Positions 31,919 through 39,797 of a stretch of DNA of 42,100 bases are shown here, piece by piece; the stretch's first letter is position 1; every line of letters begins with the position of its first letter. The DNA is from Scatosoma sp045576335 (GTDB taxonomy: Bacteria; Bacillota; Clostridia; Christensenellales; Borkfalkiaceae). The notes beneath the pieces were generated by a model that worked only from the letters and a program-made list of their open reading frames with translations, had not been told where the DNA came from and searched no databases. The translations under genes and the position numbers were made by a program. The stretch covers positions 1 through 42,100 of the forward strand of contig JAZNGH010000052.1 in assembly GCA_045576335.1 (NCBI GenBank), given 5' to 3'.

Positions 31919-33214
31919 TTATTCTCCCAACAGTTTCGGGGGTTTGCGTTTTTTCTTCTTTCCGTTTTTATCTACCTCGTCCTGCAACGCTTTTTCGCGC
32001 TCGTCGAATTGCTTGTTGTATTCCACGTAACGGAAATCGTTTTTATGCTCCTCGGCGTACGCCTCGGTATCCTCGACGATATTTTGCTTGCTTTCGCGAA
32101 GCCGTTTCAAGTCCTCACGCGTAAACGACGCGGGAAGGTCGTACACCTGCAAGGAGTCGTCGATAGGCTTAATCGGGCGCGCAACCAAACGCGACCTGCC
32201 GTAGGAAAGAATGGTCCTTTGATACTCGATTGCCGCCGCGCTGTCGTTGCCCGTGAGCGAAGACGAGCCGTCCTTGTTGTAGATACCTCTGCCCACCTTT
32301 GCGCCCTCGATTTTCGGGTTGATATATTTATCGAATACCCATTGCGCGAAATCCAGCCATACGAGCAAGGAAAACGCAAGCCCGAACAGCAAAATCACGA
32401 TAATGGCAAGCGTAACGATAAACGTTTCGGGAATGAGCAGCAACGCGTACGGCAAAAGCGCGATCACGCCGAAAAAGACCGTTTGCGGAAGCGTACCGAT
32501 CGTCATCAAGAACGCGTTTTTGAGCATCGTGAAGAAGCTCAATTTATAGTTTACGCCAAGCGCGATCATCCAAAGGCTCATCATGGCGACGAGAACTACC
32601 ATTACGTAGCTCATTACCTCGGAAATACGCATCCACACGATTTCCGCTTCCGAAAGCGTGCCCGCGGCAATGGTAAACTCCGCGAGATTGACGAGCGAGC
32701 CGCACAGCGTAAATACGATGGTAAACAGCAACGCCGTTTGCAGGGCGTTTTTGTAATTGAGCTTGATACCCCGCCAAAAATCGTTGGAAACGAAGATACC
32801 CTCGGTCCAGACCATATTACGGATAACGTACATACCGCCCGAAAGCCCTACCGCCGCGATAACGGAGGAAATGATAATGCCGATATACAGCGTAAAGTTA
32901 TTGTACAGCGCAAGCATTTGCGGCAAGCCCTGCTGTTCGGGCGCGACGGGGAAGCCCACGCCGACGTTCGAGCCGAAGGGATACAAGAGGTTTTGGCTCT
33001 CTTGCATCATTATGCCCAAAACGATTACGAAAATCAAGGGAATAAAGAAGATGATGGTGAGCAAATTCACCTTTACGATCTTACCGAAATTACCCTTAAA
33101 AACGTCCCAAAACAACTGCCAACGGTTGGTAGGCAGCGTACTTCTTGCATACTCTTCACTTTTTTCCTTCCCTTCGAGAAGGCGGGTGATCAACCCTTTC
33201 TTCTGTTGCGCCAT
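31919..33214 (-). CDS. DUF624/YesL-like polytopic membrane protein
   Basis: A 431-residue integral membrane protein with about six hydrophobic segments between residues 45 and 300, followed by a long charged cytoplasmic tail ending in a KKKKRKPPK cluster. The stretch WDVFKGNFGKIVKVNLLTIIFFIPL resembles the start of DUF624 proteins, but the tail is much longer than in typical members. The function is unknown. It opens a five-gene operon with its own promoter and a structured 5' leader. The ATG follows GGGAG. Confidence 0.72.
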   Translation of the reverse strand: MAQQKKGLITRLLEGKEKSEEYARSTLPTNRWQLFWDVFKGNFGKIVKVNLLTIIFFIPLIFVIVLGIMMQESQNLLYPFGSNVGVGFPVAPEQQGLPQMLALYNNFTLYIGIIISSVIAAVGLSGGMYVIRNMVWTEGIFVSNDFWRGIKLNYKNALQTALLFTIVFTLCGSLVNLAEFTIAAGTLSEAEIVWMRISEVMSYVMVVLVAMMSLWMIALGVNYKLSFFTMLKNAFLMTIGTLPQTVFFGVIALLPYALLLIPETFIVTLAIIVILLFGLAFSLLVWLDFAQWVFDKYINPKIEGAKVGRGIYNKDGSSSLTGNDSAAAIEYQRTILSYGRSRLVARPIKPIDDSLQVYDLPASFTREDLKRLRESKQNIVEDTEAYAEEHKNDFRYVEYNKQFDEREKALQDEVDKNGKKKKRKPPKLLGE

Positions 33215-33365
33215 AAAATTGCTCCCGATATATTGCTAACGATAATATATACCGCGTTTTTCGCGTTTTCAAACGTCGCGCGCGAAAAAAGTCGCGCGTG
33301 GCCTGATAAAACAGGCTACGGTTTTTACGCTCTTCTATTTTACTACAAAATTGTGATTATTTCAA
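33215..33365 (-). promoter_or_regulatory. promoter and structured leader of the DUF624-like operon
   Basis: On the minus strand TTGAAA (33360-33365), a 17-nt spacer and TAAAAT (33337-33342) form a strong promoter. The leader of about 115 nt folds into GCCTG/CAGGC (33301-33316) and a GC-rich stem CGCGCGA/TCGCGCG (33279-33298) with a U-rich loop. No known riboswitch motif is recognised. Confidence 0.7.
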
Positions 33366-33425
33366 GGAATTTTCGAAAAAAAATCAAATAAAATTGAGAT
33401 AGAATGAAAAATCTTTGAAAATTCT

Positions 33426-33454
33426 TTGACTTTTGCCGTAGAATATGCTAAAAT
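33426..33454 (+). promoter_or_regulatory. promoter of the lysine-riboswitch operon
   Basis: TTGACT (33426-33431), a 17-nt spacer and TAAAAT (33449-33454) place the start of transcription near 33461, just before the aptamer. Confidence 0.85.
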
Positions 33455-33463
33455 AAATTCGTT

Positions 33464-33712
33464 AAATAGAGGAGCGGACGAACATCAGTACCTTCCAGCT
33501 TTACGGATTCGGGCAAATCCGCAAGTGAAAAGCGGAAGTGAAAGGGTATCTCCGCCGAAGCGCGTTCTGCCCCCCTCGCGCTGGGCATACGGGAGAATAC
33601 CCGTATGACTGTCACCCTTCGTGAAGAGCTATTTATTCGCTTATGCTTATCCCCTTTTACGGGATTTTCGGTTGCTTTTCACGACGGGTATTTATCCCGT
33701 CTTAATTTTTTT
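33464..33712 (+). promoter_or_regulatory. lysine riboswitch (L box) with terminator
   Basis: The aptamer spans 33464-33634. P1 pairs AAATAG with CTATTT. The conserved L-box blocks AGTA, GGGTATCTCCGCCGAAGCG, a CTGG-type stem and GACTGTCA followed by GAAGAGCTA are in the right order. Downstream, GACGGG and CCCGTC (33683-33701) with a T run to 33712 form an intrinsic terminator just before the asd ribosome site. Lysine binding should cause premature termination and shut down the asd-dapA-dapB genes. It accounts for the gene-free stretch between 33455 and 33730. Confidence 0.93.
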
Positions 33713-33730
33713 CTTAAAGGAGTACGATAT

Positions 33731-34810
33731 ATGAAAACTTTTAACGTCGGCGTTATCGGCGCAACGGGTATGGTAGGGCAACGCTTTATGCTGCTCTTGG
33801 AAAATCACCCTTGGTTTAACGTCAAGGTCTTGGCGGCTTCCGCGCGCTCGGCAGGAAAAACCTACGAAGCGGCGGTCGGCAATAAATGGGCTTTCTCGTG
33901 TGAAATGCCCGCCAAATATAAGAATATGATCGTTATGGACGCGGAAGCGGATATGGACGAAATCGCAAAACAGGTCGATTTCGTATTCTGTGCCGTCAAT
34001 ATGGACAAAGCGAAGATCCGCGCGCTGGAAGAAGCGTACGCAAAAAAGGAAGTGCCCGTAGTTTCCAACAACTCCGCGCACCGTTTCACGCCCGACGTGC
34101 CTATGGTCATTCCCGAAATTAACGCCGACCATATCCAAGTCATTGCTTCGCAAAAGGCAAGGCTTGGCACGAAGCGCGGCTTTATCGCGGTAAAATCCAA
34201 CTGTTCGCTGCAATCCTACGTTCCCCTTTTGCATCCCTTGAAGGCGTTTGGAATCAAGCAGGCGGCGGTGTGCACCTATCAAGCCATTTCGGGCGCAGGC
34301 AAGACCTTTGAAACGATGCCCGAAATTTTGGATAACGTAATCCCCTATATCGGCGGAGAAGAGGAAAAGAGCGAAAAAGAGCCGCTTAAAATTTGGGGCG
34401 AAATGAAAAATGGAGAAATCGTTTCCGCACAAGCCCCCGTTATCACCGCGCAATGCTTGCGCGTACCCGTATCCGACGGGCATACAGCGGCGGTGTTCGT
34501 GAGCTTTGAGAAAAAGCCCACGAAGGACGAGATACTTTCCGCTTGGGCAAATTTCAAGGGCGAGCCGCAAGAGCTTGCGCTCCCCTCCGCTCCCGCGCAA
34601 TTTATCCGTTATTTCGAAGAGGACAACCGTCCGCAAGCGAAGCTGGACAGAATGGAAGGCAACGGTATGAGTGTGACGGCGGGACGGCTTCGCGAAGATT
34701 TAGTGTTCGATTATAAATTCGTCGGTCTTTCCCATAATACCCTCCGCGGCGCGGCAGGCGGCGCGGTGCTGCTTGCAGAATTGCTCGCGGCAAAGGGATA
34801 TATGGACTGA
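33731..34810 (+). CDS. asd: aspartate-semialdehyde dehydrogenase, archaeal/fungal type
   Basis: It reduces aspartyl phosphate to aspartate semialdehyde, the branch precursor of lysine, threonine and methionine. The 359 residues from the ATG at 33731 (behind AAAGGAG) begin with the NADP-binding VGVIGATGMVGQRF. The catalytic cysteine is in VKSNCSLQSYVPLLHPL, followed by YQAISGAGKTF, a layout of the archaeal/fungal branch and not the short-type enzyme of E. coli. SDGHTAAVFV holds the catalytic histidine. The frame is open further upstream through the riboswitch but is not coding there. It is first in the lysine-controlled operon. Confidence 0.95.
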   Translation: MKTFNVGVIGATGMVGQRFMLLLENHPWFNVKVLAASARSAGKTYEAAVGNKWAFSCEMPAKYKNMIVMDAEADMDEIAKQVDFVFCAVNMDKAKIRALEEAYAKKEVPVVSNNSAHRFTPDVPMVIPEINADHIQVIASQKARLGTKRGFIAVKSNCSLQSYVPLLHPLKAFGIKQAAVCTYQAISGAGKTFETMPEILDNVIPYIGGEEEKSEKEPLKIWGEMKNGEIVSAQAPVITAQCLRVPVSDGHTAAVFVSFEKKPTKDEILSAWANFKGEPQELALPSAPAQFIRYFEEDNRPQAKLDRMEGNGMSVTAGRLREDLVFDYKFVGLSHNTLRGAAGGAVLLAELLAAKGYMD

Positions 34811-34849
34811 CCGTTCACAAAATGATTTCGGGAGGAATACATTGATATT

Positions 34850-35740
34850 ATGAAAGGATTTTTTCAAGGTAGCGCAACTGCACTCATCACTCCGTTTGAT
34901 GAAAACGGCGTCAATTACGAGGTGCTCGGACAACTCGTAGAGTTCCAAATCGAAAACGGTACGGACGCAATCGTTTTCCTCGGCACGACGGGCGAGCCGT
35001 CCACAATGAGCTTTGAAGAAGAGCACGTTTTGATGGACTACGCCGTAAAAAAGGTAAACGGCAGAGCGAAAGTCATTTTCGGTTGCGGTAGCAACAACAC
35101 CGCCGACGCGGTGATGACGGCAAAAGTCGCCGAAAAGTTCGGTGCGGACGGTCTGCTTGCCGTTACCCCTTACTACAATAAGTGCACCCAAAACGGGCTT
35201 GTGGAATATTACCGCGCAATTTGCGAGGCAGTGTCTATTCCCGTAATCGCATACAACGTGCCCGGACGTACGGGTGTGGAAATTCAACCCGCGACAATGG
35301 CGAAAATCGCCGATATCCCCAACATTGCAGGTATCAAGGACGCGGGCGGAAATATGAGCAAAACGATGGAAACGCTCCGTCTCGTTCGCGAAAAATGCGA
35401 CGTGTATTCGGGTGAGGACGCGCTTAATTTCCCTATTCTTGCCGTTGGCGGCGTGGGCGTTATTTCCGTGCTGTCCAATATTTTGCCCAAACAGGTGAAG
35501 GAGCTTTGCTCGCTTGTAAAAGCAAATGATTTGAAGGGCGCGGCGGCTTTGAACGACAAGCTTTTGCCCGTAGCAAACGCTTGCTTCGTCGAGGTCAACC
35601 CCATTCCCGTCAAGGAAGCCGTCAATCTTCTCGGATTCAATGCAGGCACGCCCCGCGCGCCTCTGACGAAGATTGAGCCGCAAAACCGTGAAAAGCTGGT
35701 TGCGGCAATGAAAAACTTTGGAATGGAGATCAACGCGTAA
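34850..35740 (+). CDS. dapA: 4-hydroxy-tetrahydrodipicolinate synthase
   Basis: DapA condenses pyruvate with aspartate semialdehyde in the first committed step of lysine and dipicolinate synthesis. The TIM-barrel protein of 296 residues shows the family box FLGTTGEPSTMSFEEE, the tyrosine pair in TPYYNKCTQNGL, the YNVPGRTG motif and the Schiff-base lysine in AGIKDAGGN. The GGAGG ribosome site lies about 14 nt before the ATG, longer than ideal. Its stop overlaps the dapB start (TAATG). In a spore former the pathway also supplies dipicolinic acid. Confidence 0.97.
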   Translation: MKGFFQGSATALITPFDENGVNYEVLGQLVEFQIENGTDAIVFLGTTGEPSTMSFEEEHVLMDYAVKKVNGRAKVIFGCGSNNTADAVMTAKVAEKFGADGLLAVTPYYNKCTQNGLVEYYRAICEAVSIPVIAYNVPGRTGVEIQPATMAKIADIPNIAGIKDAGGNMSKTMETLRLVREKCDVYSGEDALNFPILAVGGVGVISVLSNILPKQVKELCSLVKANDLKGAAALNDKLLPVANACFVEVNPIPVKEAVNLLGFNAGTPRAPLTKIEPQNREKLVAAMKNFGMEINA

Positions 35741-36504
35741 TGAATACGAGAATTATACTTTGCGGTGCGTGCGGTAAAATGGGCGGCAACGTCCTTTCCT
35801 TGCTGGCAGACGACAATCAGGCAACGGCGGTGTGCGGCGTTGATTTGTTCCCCAAACAAATAGGTATTCCCGTATATAAGAGCTTTGCCGAGATAAAGGA
35901 AGAAGCAGACGTAATCGTGGATTTTTCTTCCGCGGAAAATCTCCAAGAACGGTTGGAATATGCAAAAACGCATAAAATGGGTATCGTACTCGCTTCGACG
36001 GGCTTTACGGCGGACGATTTGAAGATGATTGACGACTATGCACGTTGCGTTGCCATTTTCAAAACGGCAAACCTTTCCTTGGGCGTGAATTTGATGCAAG
36101 CCTTGATTAAAACAGCGACGGAAGTGTTGGGCGAACAATACGACGTGGAAATTATCGAACGCCACCACAACTTGAAAAAAGACGCGCCCTCGGGCACGGC
36201 TTTGATGTTGGCGGATACGATTAACCAAGCGTTCGACAATCAAAAGCGTTACGTGAACGGTCGCGACGGTATCGTGGGTGCGAGAGAAAAGAGTGAAATC
36301 GGTATGCACGCCGTTCGCGGCGGCACAATCGTCGGCGAACACGAGGTTATGTTCGCGGGCGATGACGAGATTATCACCATTTCCCACAGCGCGCGTTCCA
36401 AACGCGTTTTCGCCACGGGCGCAATCCGCGCGGCAAAGTTTTTGCACGGAAAAGCGGCAGGCAGGTACGAGATGAAAGACCTATTGGCACAAGAAAACGA
36501 ATAA
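35740..36504 (+). CDS. dapB: 4-hydroxy-tetrahydrodipicolinate reductase
   Basis: DapB reduces the DapA product to tetrahydrodipicolinate. The 254 residues begin with the Rossmann motif GACGKMGGNV. The signature ERHHNLKKDAPSGTA, with its catalytic His pair and Lys, lies in the centre. GEHEVMFAGDDEIITISH follows. It overlaps dapA by one base and is followed by a strong terminator, so asd, dapA and dapB form one closed lysine-regulated unit. Confidence 0.97.
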   Translation: MNTRIILCGACGKMGGNVLSLLADDNQATAVCGVDLFPKQIGIPVYKSFAEIKEEADVIVDFSSAENLQERLEYAKTHKMGIVLASTGFTADDLKMIDDYARCVAIFKTANLSLGVNLMQALIKTATEVLGEQYDVEIIERHHNLKKDAPSGTALMLADTINQAFDNQKRYVNGRDGIVGAREKSEIGMHAVRGGTIVGEHEVMFAGDDEIITISHSARSKRVFATGAIRAAKFLHGKAAGRYEMKDLLAQENE

Positions 36505-36517
36505 CTCAAAAATGACG

Positions 36518-36548
36518 AACAGCCGAGGAAAAACCTCGGCTGTTTTTT
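36518..36548 (+). terminator. terminator after dapB
   Basis: Perfect 11-bp arms AACAGCCGAGG (36518-36528) and its complement (36534-36544) enclose five A and are followed by TTTT. It could also stop a minus-strand transcript entering from the right, although the U tract on that strand is poor. Confidence 0.9.
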
Positions 36549-36671
36549 ATAAAACAAACCCCTTTTTACGTTCCGTACGGGGCGAAGAAAAGATGTTTTT
36601 GCAGAGCTTTTCTTACGTTGCCCAAATATAATGTTGTCGTTGGGGTTGTTTTAATAACTTGGTATAGTTTT

Positions 36672-36700
36672 ATTTTACATCATTTAGTGATGTATGTCAA
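36672..36700 (-). promoter_or_regulatory. minus-strand promoter over a palindromic operator
   Basis: On the minus strand consensus TTGACA (36695-36700), a 17-nt spacer and TAAAAT (36672-36677) point left. No convincing ORF lies downstream before the dapB terminator. The spacer is filled by the palindrome TACATCA-TTTAG-TGATGTA (36676-36694). Confidence 0.65.
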
Positions 36701-36716
36701 GCATTTTTATGATGTA
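36676..36716. promoter_or_regulatory. operator of the XRE regulator
   Basis: A perfect inverted repeat TACATCA/TGATGTA (36676-36694) is followed by a third half-site TGATGTA at 36710-36716, exactly 22 bp or two helical turns from the second. The sites lie just upstream of the small XRE gene and over the divergent promoter, as expected for an autoregulatory operator. Binding is inferred. Confidence 0.7.
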
Positions 36717-36733
36717 AACTATAAAATAAAACT

Positions 36734-36958
36734 ATGCAGAACTTAAATTTGAAAAAAGAAATCGGCAATCGGCTGAAAGAGGCGCGTGTTGCGGCGGGAT
36801 ATACGCAAGCGCAAATTGCCAACGAGTTGCAAATGACGCAACAGCAATATAGCCGATTTGAAAACGGCGTTTTTGAGCTAAACTACGCCCAAATCGTATT
36901 TTTATGTAAAAAGTACGATATATCCGCCGATTATCTTCTGGGATTGCAAATTTTTTAA
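36734..36958 (+). CDS. small XRE-family DNA-binding protein
   Basis: A 74-residue protein consisting almost only of a Cro/C1-type helix-turn-helix: IGNRLKEARVAAGYTQAQIA, then MTQQQYSRFENG for the recognition helix, and a final YDISADYLLGL. It probably dimerises and represses its own region through the palindrome just upstream. The ATG has no Shine-Dalgarno; TAAAAT (36722-36727) ends 6 nt before it, as in the other leaderless genes here, although a good -35 is lacking. It stands alone between dapB and gltX. Confidence 0.88.
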   Translation: MQNLNLKKEIGNRLKEARVAAGYTQAQIANELQMTQQQYSRFENGVFELNYAQIVFLCKKYDISADYLLGLQIF

Positions 36959-36967
36959 TTAAAAACC

Positions 36968-37010
36968 AACCGCCCGACTTAATTGCCATTAAGTCAGGCG
37001 GTTTTATTTT
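36968..37010. terminator. bidirectional terminator between XRE gene and gltX
   Basis: Fifteen-bp arms, AACCGCCCGACTTAA (36968-36982) and TTAAGTCAGGCGGTT (36989-37003), pair with one mismatch and are followed by TTATTTTTC on the plus strand. The convergent gltX gene ends at 37018. Confidence 0.85.
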
Positions 37011-37017
37011 TCTAAAA

Positions 37018-38658
37018 TTAAAGTGTTTCGATTGCTTTTTGCAAGCGGGCGAGCGTCCGCTCGTTACCCAAGATTTGCATAATCGTCCAAAGGTCGGGGG
37101 TATTTGCAAGCCCCGTCGTTGCGATACGGAGCATTTCCGCTACGTCCGAAACGTTGCCTACAAATGCCGTAGGGTCTGCCTTATACGCTTTCATATCCGT
37201 CGCAAAGCCGTTTGCACCCGCAACGGCTTTTACTTTTTCAAACCAAGCCGAGCAATCGTCCGCGTAATCGTAAGCCGCCTTAAAATCCTGTAAAATCTTC
37301 TTGACGGTCGTACTGTCAAGACGGTATTCGTAAACAGGCGCGAACGTTTCGTCAAAGAAATACGAAATCATTTCCACCGCTTGCTTGGCGCAAACGAAAT
37401 CCTTTCTACGTTTCTTTCCGCCCACGCCCATACAAAGCGCGAGCACTTTACAAGCATATTCCTCGTCCTTAAAATACGCTTTTTGTTTCTCGTCGCCGAA
37501 CTCCTCCGCCCACGCCTTGAAAAACGCAAACGCTTCCTTTTCCGACAGCTTGGACATATACGTTTTGGAAATGTCGTTGAGCTTTACGATATCGAACAGC
37601 GCGCCGCTCTTACCCATCTTATTGATAGAGTATTTGAACTCGTCCAAGCTCTTGTCGGGGAACTTCAAAAGCCATTCCTCAAAATTCGAATTGAGCAAGG
37701 TCATCATATACGTACGCACCGCTTCGGGGTGGTAGCCCTGTTCGCGATAGAAATTAAGCGAAGCTTCGGGGTCCTTGCGCTTGGAAAGCTTCCTACGCGT
37801 TTCCCCGTCGATTTTTTGAATGGAGCAATTATGCCCGTACTTGGGCAAACGGAAGCCCAAAACCTTGAAAAGCTCGATATGGATAGGCAACGAGGAAAGC
37901 CACTCTTCGCCGCGGATTACGAGCGTCGTACGCATAAAATGGTCGTCAATCGCGTGGGCAAAGTGATAGGTGGGAATACCGTCCGATTTCAAGATGACTA
38001 CGTCTTGATTGTTTTCGGTGACGGTAATTTCGCCCTTTACCTCGTCGCGAAAGGTATGCTTTACATTGACGTCGCCTTGCGATTTCAAGCGAATAACGTA
38101 GGGCTTGCCCGCTTTGAGATTTTCATAAATTTCCTCTTCCGAAAGATTACGGCATTTTGCAAATTCGCCGTAATACCCCGGCAAAAGCTTGTTTTCCGTC
38201 TGGTATTCGCGCGTTTTTTCAAGCTCGTCCTCCGCGCAAAAGCAGGGATACGCCAAGCCTTGGCGAATAAGCTCTTTTGCGTACGCGTGGTAAATTTCCG
38301 CGCGTTGGCGTTGATAGTAAGGGCCGTACTCACCGCAAAGGTCAGCGCCCTCGTCGAAGTTTACGCCAAAGTATTTCAACGATTTGTGAATAACCTCTAC
38401 CGCGCCTTCCACCTTACGCTTTTCATCGGTGTCCTCGATGCGAAGATAGAATACGCCGCCGCTTTGGTGGGCAATACGCTCGTTTGCCAAAGCAACGTAC
38501 AAATTGCCGATATGCATAAAGCCCGTAGGGCTGGGCGCCAAACGGGTGACCTGCGCGCCTTCAGGAAGATTGCGCAAGGGATATTTTTCTTCATAGTATT
38601 CAAGCGGTTTTACGTCGCTGTCAGGGATAAGCGCATCCGCAAGCTTGATTAAATCCAT
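37018..38658 (-). CDS. gltX: glutamyl-tRNA synthetase
   Basis: A class I synthetase that charges tRNA-Glu. The 546 residues include the HIGH-type motif TRLAPSPTGFMHIGN near 38-52, the glutamate-site stretch FYLRIEDTD, LVIRGEEWLSS, and the KMSKS loop as RRKLSKRKDPEAS. A helical anticodon-binding region fills the C-terminal 200 residues. The N-terminus carries about 35 extra residues before the first motif. The ATG follows AAGAAGG. Its promoter contains a 19-bp palindrome, so it appears to be under a specific repressor, and no T-box is present. Confidence 0.97.
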   Translation of the reverse strand: MDLIKLADALIPDSDVKPLEYYEEKYPLRNLPEGAQVTRLAPSPTGFMHIGNLYVALANERIAHQSGGVFYLRIEDTDEKRKVEGAVEVIHKSLKYFGVNFDEGADLCGEYGPYYQRQRAEIYHAYAKELIRQGLAYPCFCAEDELEKTREYQTENKLLPGYYGEFAKCRNLSEEEIYENLKAGKPYVIRLKSQGDVNVKHTFRDEVKGEITVTENNQDVVILKSDGIPTYHFAHAIDDHFMRTTLVIRGEEWLSSLPIHIELFKVLGFRLPKYGHNCSIQKIDGETRRKLSKRKDPEASLNFYREQGYHPEAVRTYMMTLLNSNFEEWLLKFPDKSLDEFKYSINKMGKSGALFDIVKLNDISKTYMSKLSEKEAFAFFKAWAEEFGDEKQKAYFKDEEYACKVLALCMGVGGKKRRKDFVCAKQAVEMISYFFDETFAPVYEYRLDSTTVKKILQDFKAAYDYADDCSAWFEKVKAVAGANGFATDMKAYKADPTAFVGNVSDVAEMLRIATTGLANTPDLWTIMQILGNERTLARLQKAIETL

Positions 38659-38692
38659 AATTTTATACCTTCTTTATCATTTTTTCTTGTCC

Positions 38693-38721
38693 ATTGTAAC
38701 ACTTCAATGAAGTGTTGTCAA
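38693..38721 (-). promoter_or_regulatory. gltX promoter with 19-bp palindromic operator
   Basis: On the minus strand consensus TTGACA (38716-38721), a 17-nt spacer and TACAAT (38693-38698) precede gltX by about 35 nt. The spacer plus one base each side is a perfect 19-bp palindrome, AACACTTCA-A-TGAAGTGTT (38698-38716). A bound dimer would directly block RNA polymerase. Confidence 0.8.
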
Positions 38722-38735
38722 GGTTTTAAACCTAT

Positions 38736-39797
38736 TTATACTTCAAAAAAATCAGCGTTTTTATAATCGATTTCGTACAGTCCGTCCTCAATGCCGTGTA
38801 CAATTTCAACAAGCTGACTGCATAACGGGGCTTTTATCCCCACTTTTTCACCTTCCCTTACCACTACGCCATTGATAAAATCAATTTCGCAACGTTTTCC
38901 GTTTTGGATATCCATCAGCATACCCGAACGGAGTTTTTTATGCTTTTTCATCGCAAACGGGAGTACCGTGTACGCAATGAAGCGCTTTAACGGAGTTTTT
39001 CCGACGAGCATTTTTTCCATGTCGTGCCCTTGCATTTTTGCAAGTGTTACGCCGCTTGCTTTCGCAACCGCAATACACTCCCGAAGGATACCAAGCGCAA
39101 GCTTTCTCGTCTTGGGCTTTTGTGCAATTTCTCCAAAGGTAAGCCCCGTCATTGCGGAAAGCCCCGAAAAGGCGGCGTTAATGGCAAGCTTTGACCATCT
39201 TGCGCCCATCAAGTCCCCTTCCTCAACAAAGTTTTCCGTCCCGTGCCAAGCACCACCCAAATAAATTCTTCCAACGCCCGATAAGATTTCCTTCAAAACC
39301 CCTATTTTTGCGCCGTCGTTTTGATAGCCGCCAATCAGCATACTCATTCCGTCCAGCTTAGACGTCATGGCTACCCTACCTGCTTTTATAAAGGTTGCGC
39401 CGAAGGAAGTCGCCGCGCCGTAAGTACGCTCCTTTCCTACAATTTCCGCTACGCTTTCTTCTGGCAAGCCGTTTTGCGTAGTGCAAACAATACCGTCTTC
39501 CTTTAAGTAGGGCAAAAGTCCCGTCAAAATTTCTTTATTATGGCGTTGCTTGGCCATCAGAAAAATAACGTCGTATTGTTCCTGCATTTCTTCAGGCAAC
39601 AACGCGTTAACGGGAGTAATCTTAGTAAAGCCGTCTTCCTCAAAACAAACCTCTGCGCCGTTTTTTTTCATCGCCTCTACGTGCGCCTTATTTCGGGTGA
39701 TCAAATCCACGTTGAATTTTCCCGACAAAAAAGAGCCAAGCACAGTACCCATTGCCCCTGCGCCGTAAACGGCAATCCGCATGTCTTTTACGTTCAT
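38736..39797 (-). CDS. panE: ketopantoate reductase family protein
   Basis: PanE reduces 2-dehydropantoate to pantoate with NADPH in coenzyme A synthesis. The 353 residues start with the dinucleotide motif VYGAGAMGTVLG; FLMAKQRHN and TTQNGLPEE follow, the latter matching the family's QNG box. The catalytic-lysine and substrate region reads MGARWSKLAINAAFSGLSAMTG. It is somewhat longer than typical PanE (about 300), so another ketopantoate-reductase-like substrate is possible. Its ATG overlaps the aroK stop by four bases, and it is last in the operon. Confidence 0.88.
   Translation of the reverse strand: MNVKDMRIAVYGAGAMGTVLGSFLSGKFNVDLITRNKAHVEAMKKNGAEVCFEEDGFTKITPVNALLPEEMQEQYDVIFLMAKQRHNKEILTGLLPYLKEDGIVCTTQNGLPEESVAEIVGKERTYGAATSFGATFIKAGRVAMTSKLDGMSMLIGGYQNDGAKIGVLKEILSGVGRIYLGGAWHGTENFVEEGDLMGARWSKLAINAAFSGLSAMTGLTFGEIAQKPKTRKLALGILRECIAVAKASGVTLAKMQGHDMEKMLVGKTPLKRFIAYTVLPFAMKKHKKLRSGMLMDIQNGKRCEIDFINGVVVREGEKVGIKAPLCSQLVEIVHGIEDGLYEIDYKNADFFEV

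Noticed and set aside
33605..33730. N-terminal extension of asd
   Set aside because: These codons lie in the riboswitch aptamer and terminator; the ATG at 33731 has AAAGGAG at the right distance.
36560..36610. CCCC...GGGG hairpin containing TACGTTCCGTA
   Set aside because: The pairing is interrupted and short; it could be part of the putative small RNA but is not convincing alone.
37381..38652. A 423-codon plus-strand frame opposite gltX
   Set aside because: It is antisense to gltX, has no recognised domain and no initiation signal; the same applies to other long shadows over phoR, leuS and the DUF624-like gene.
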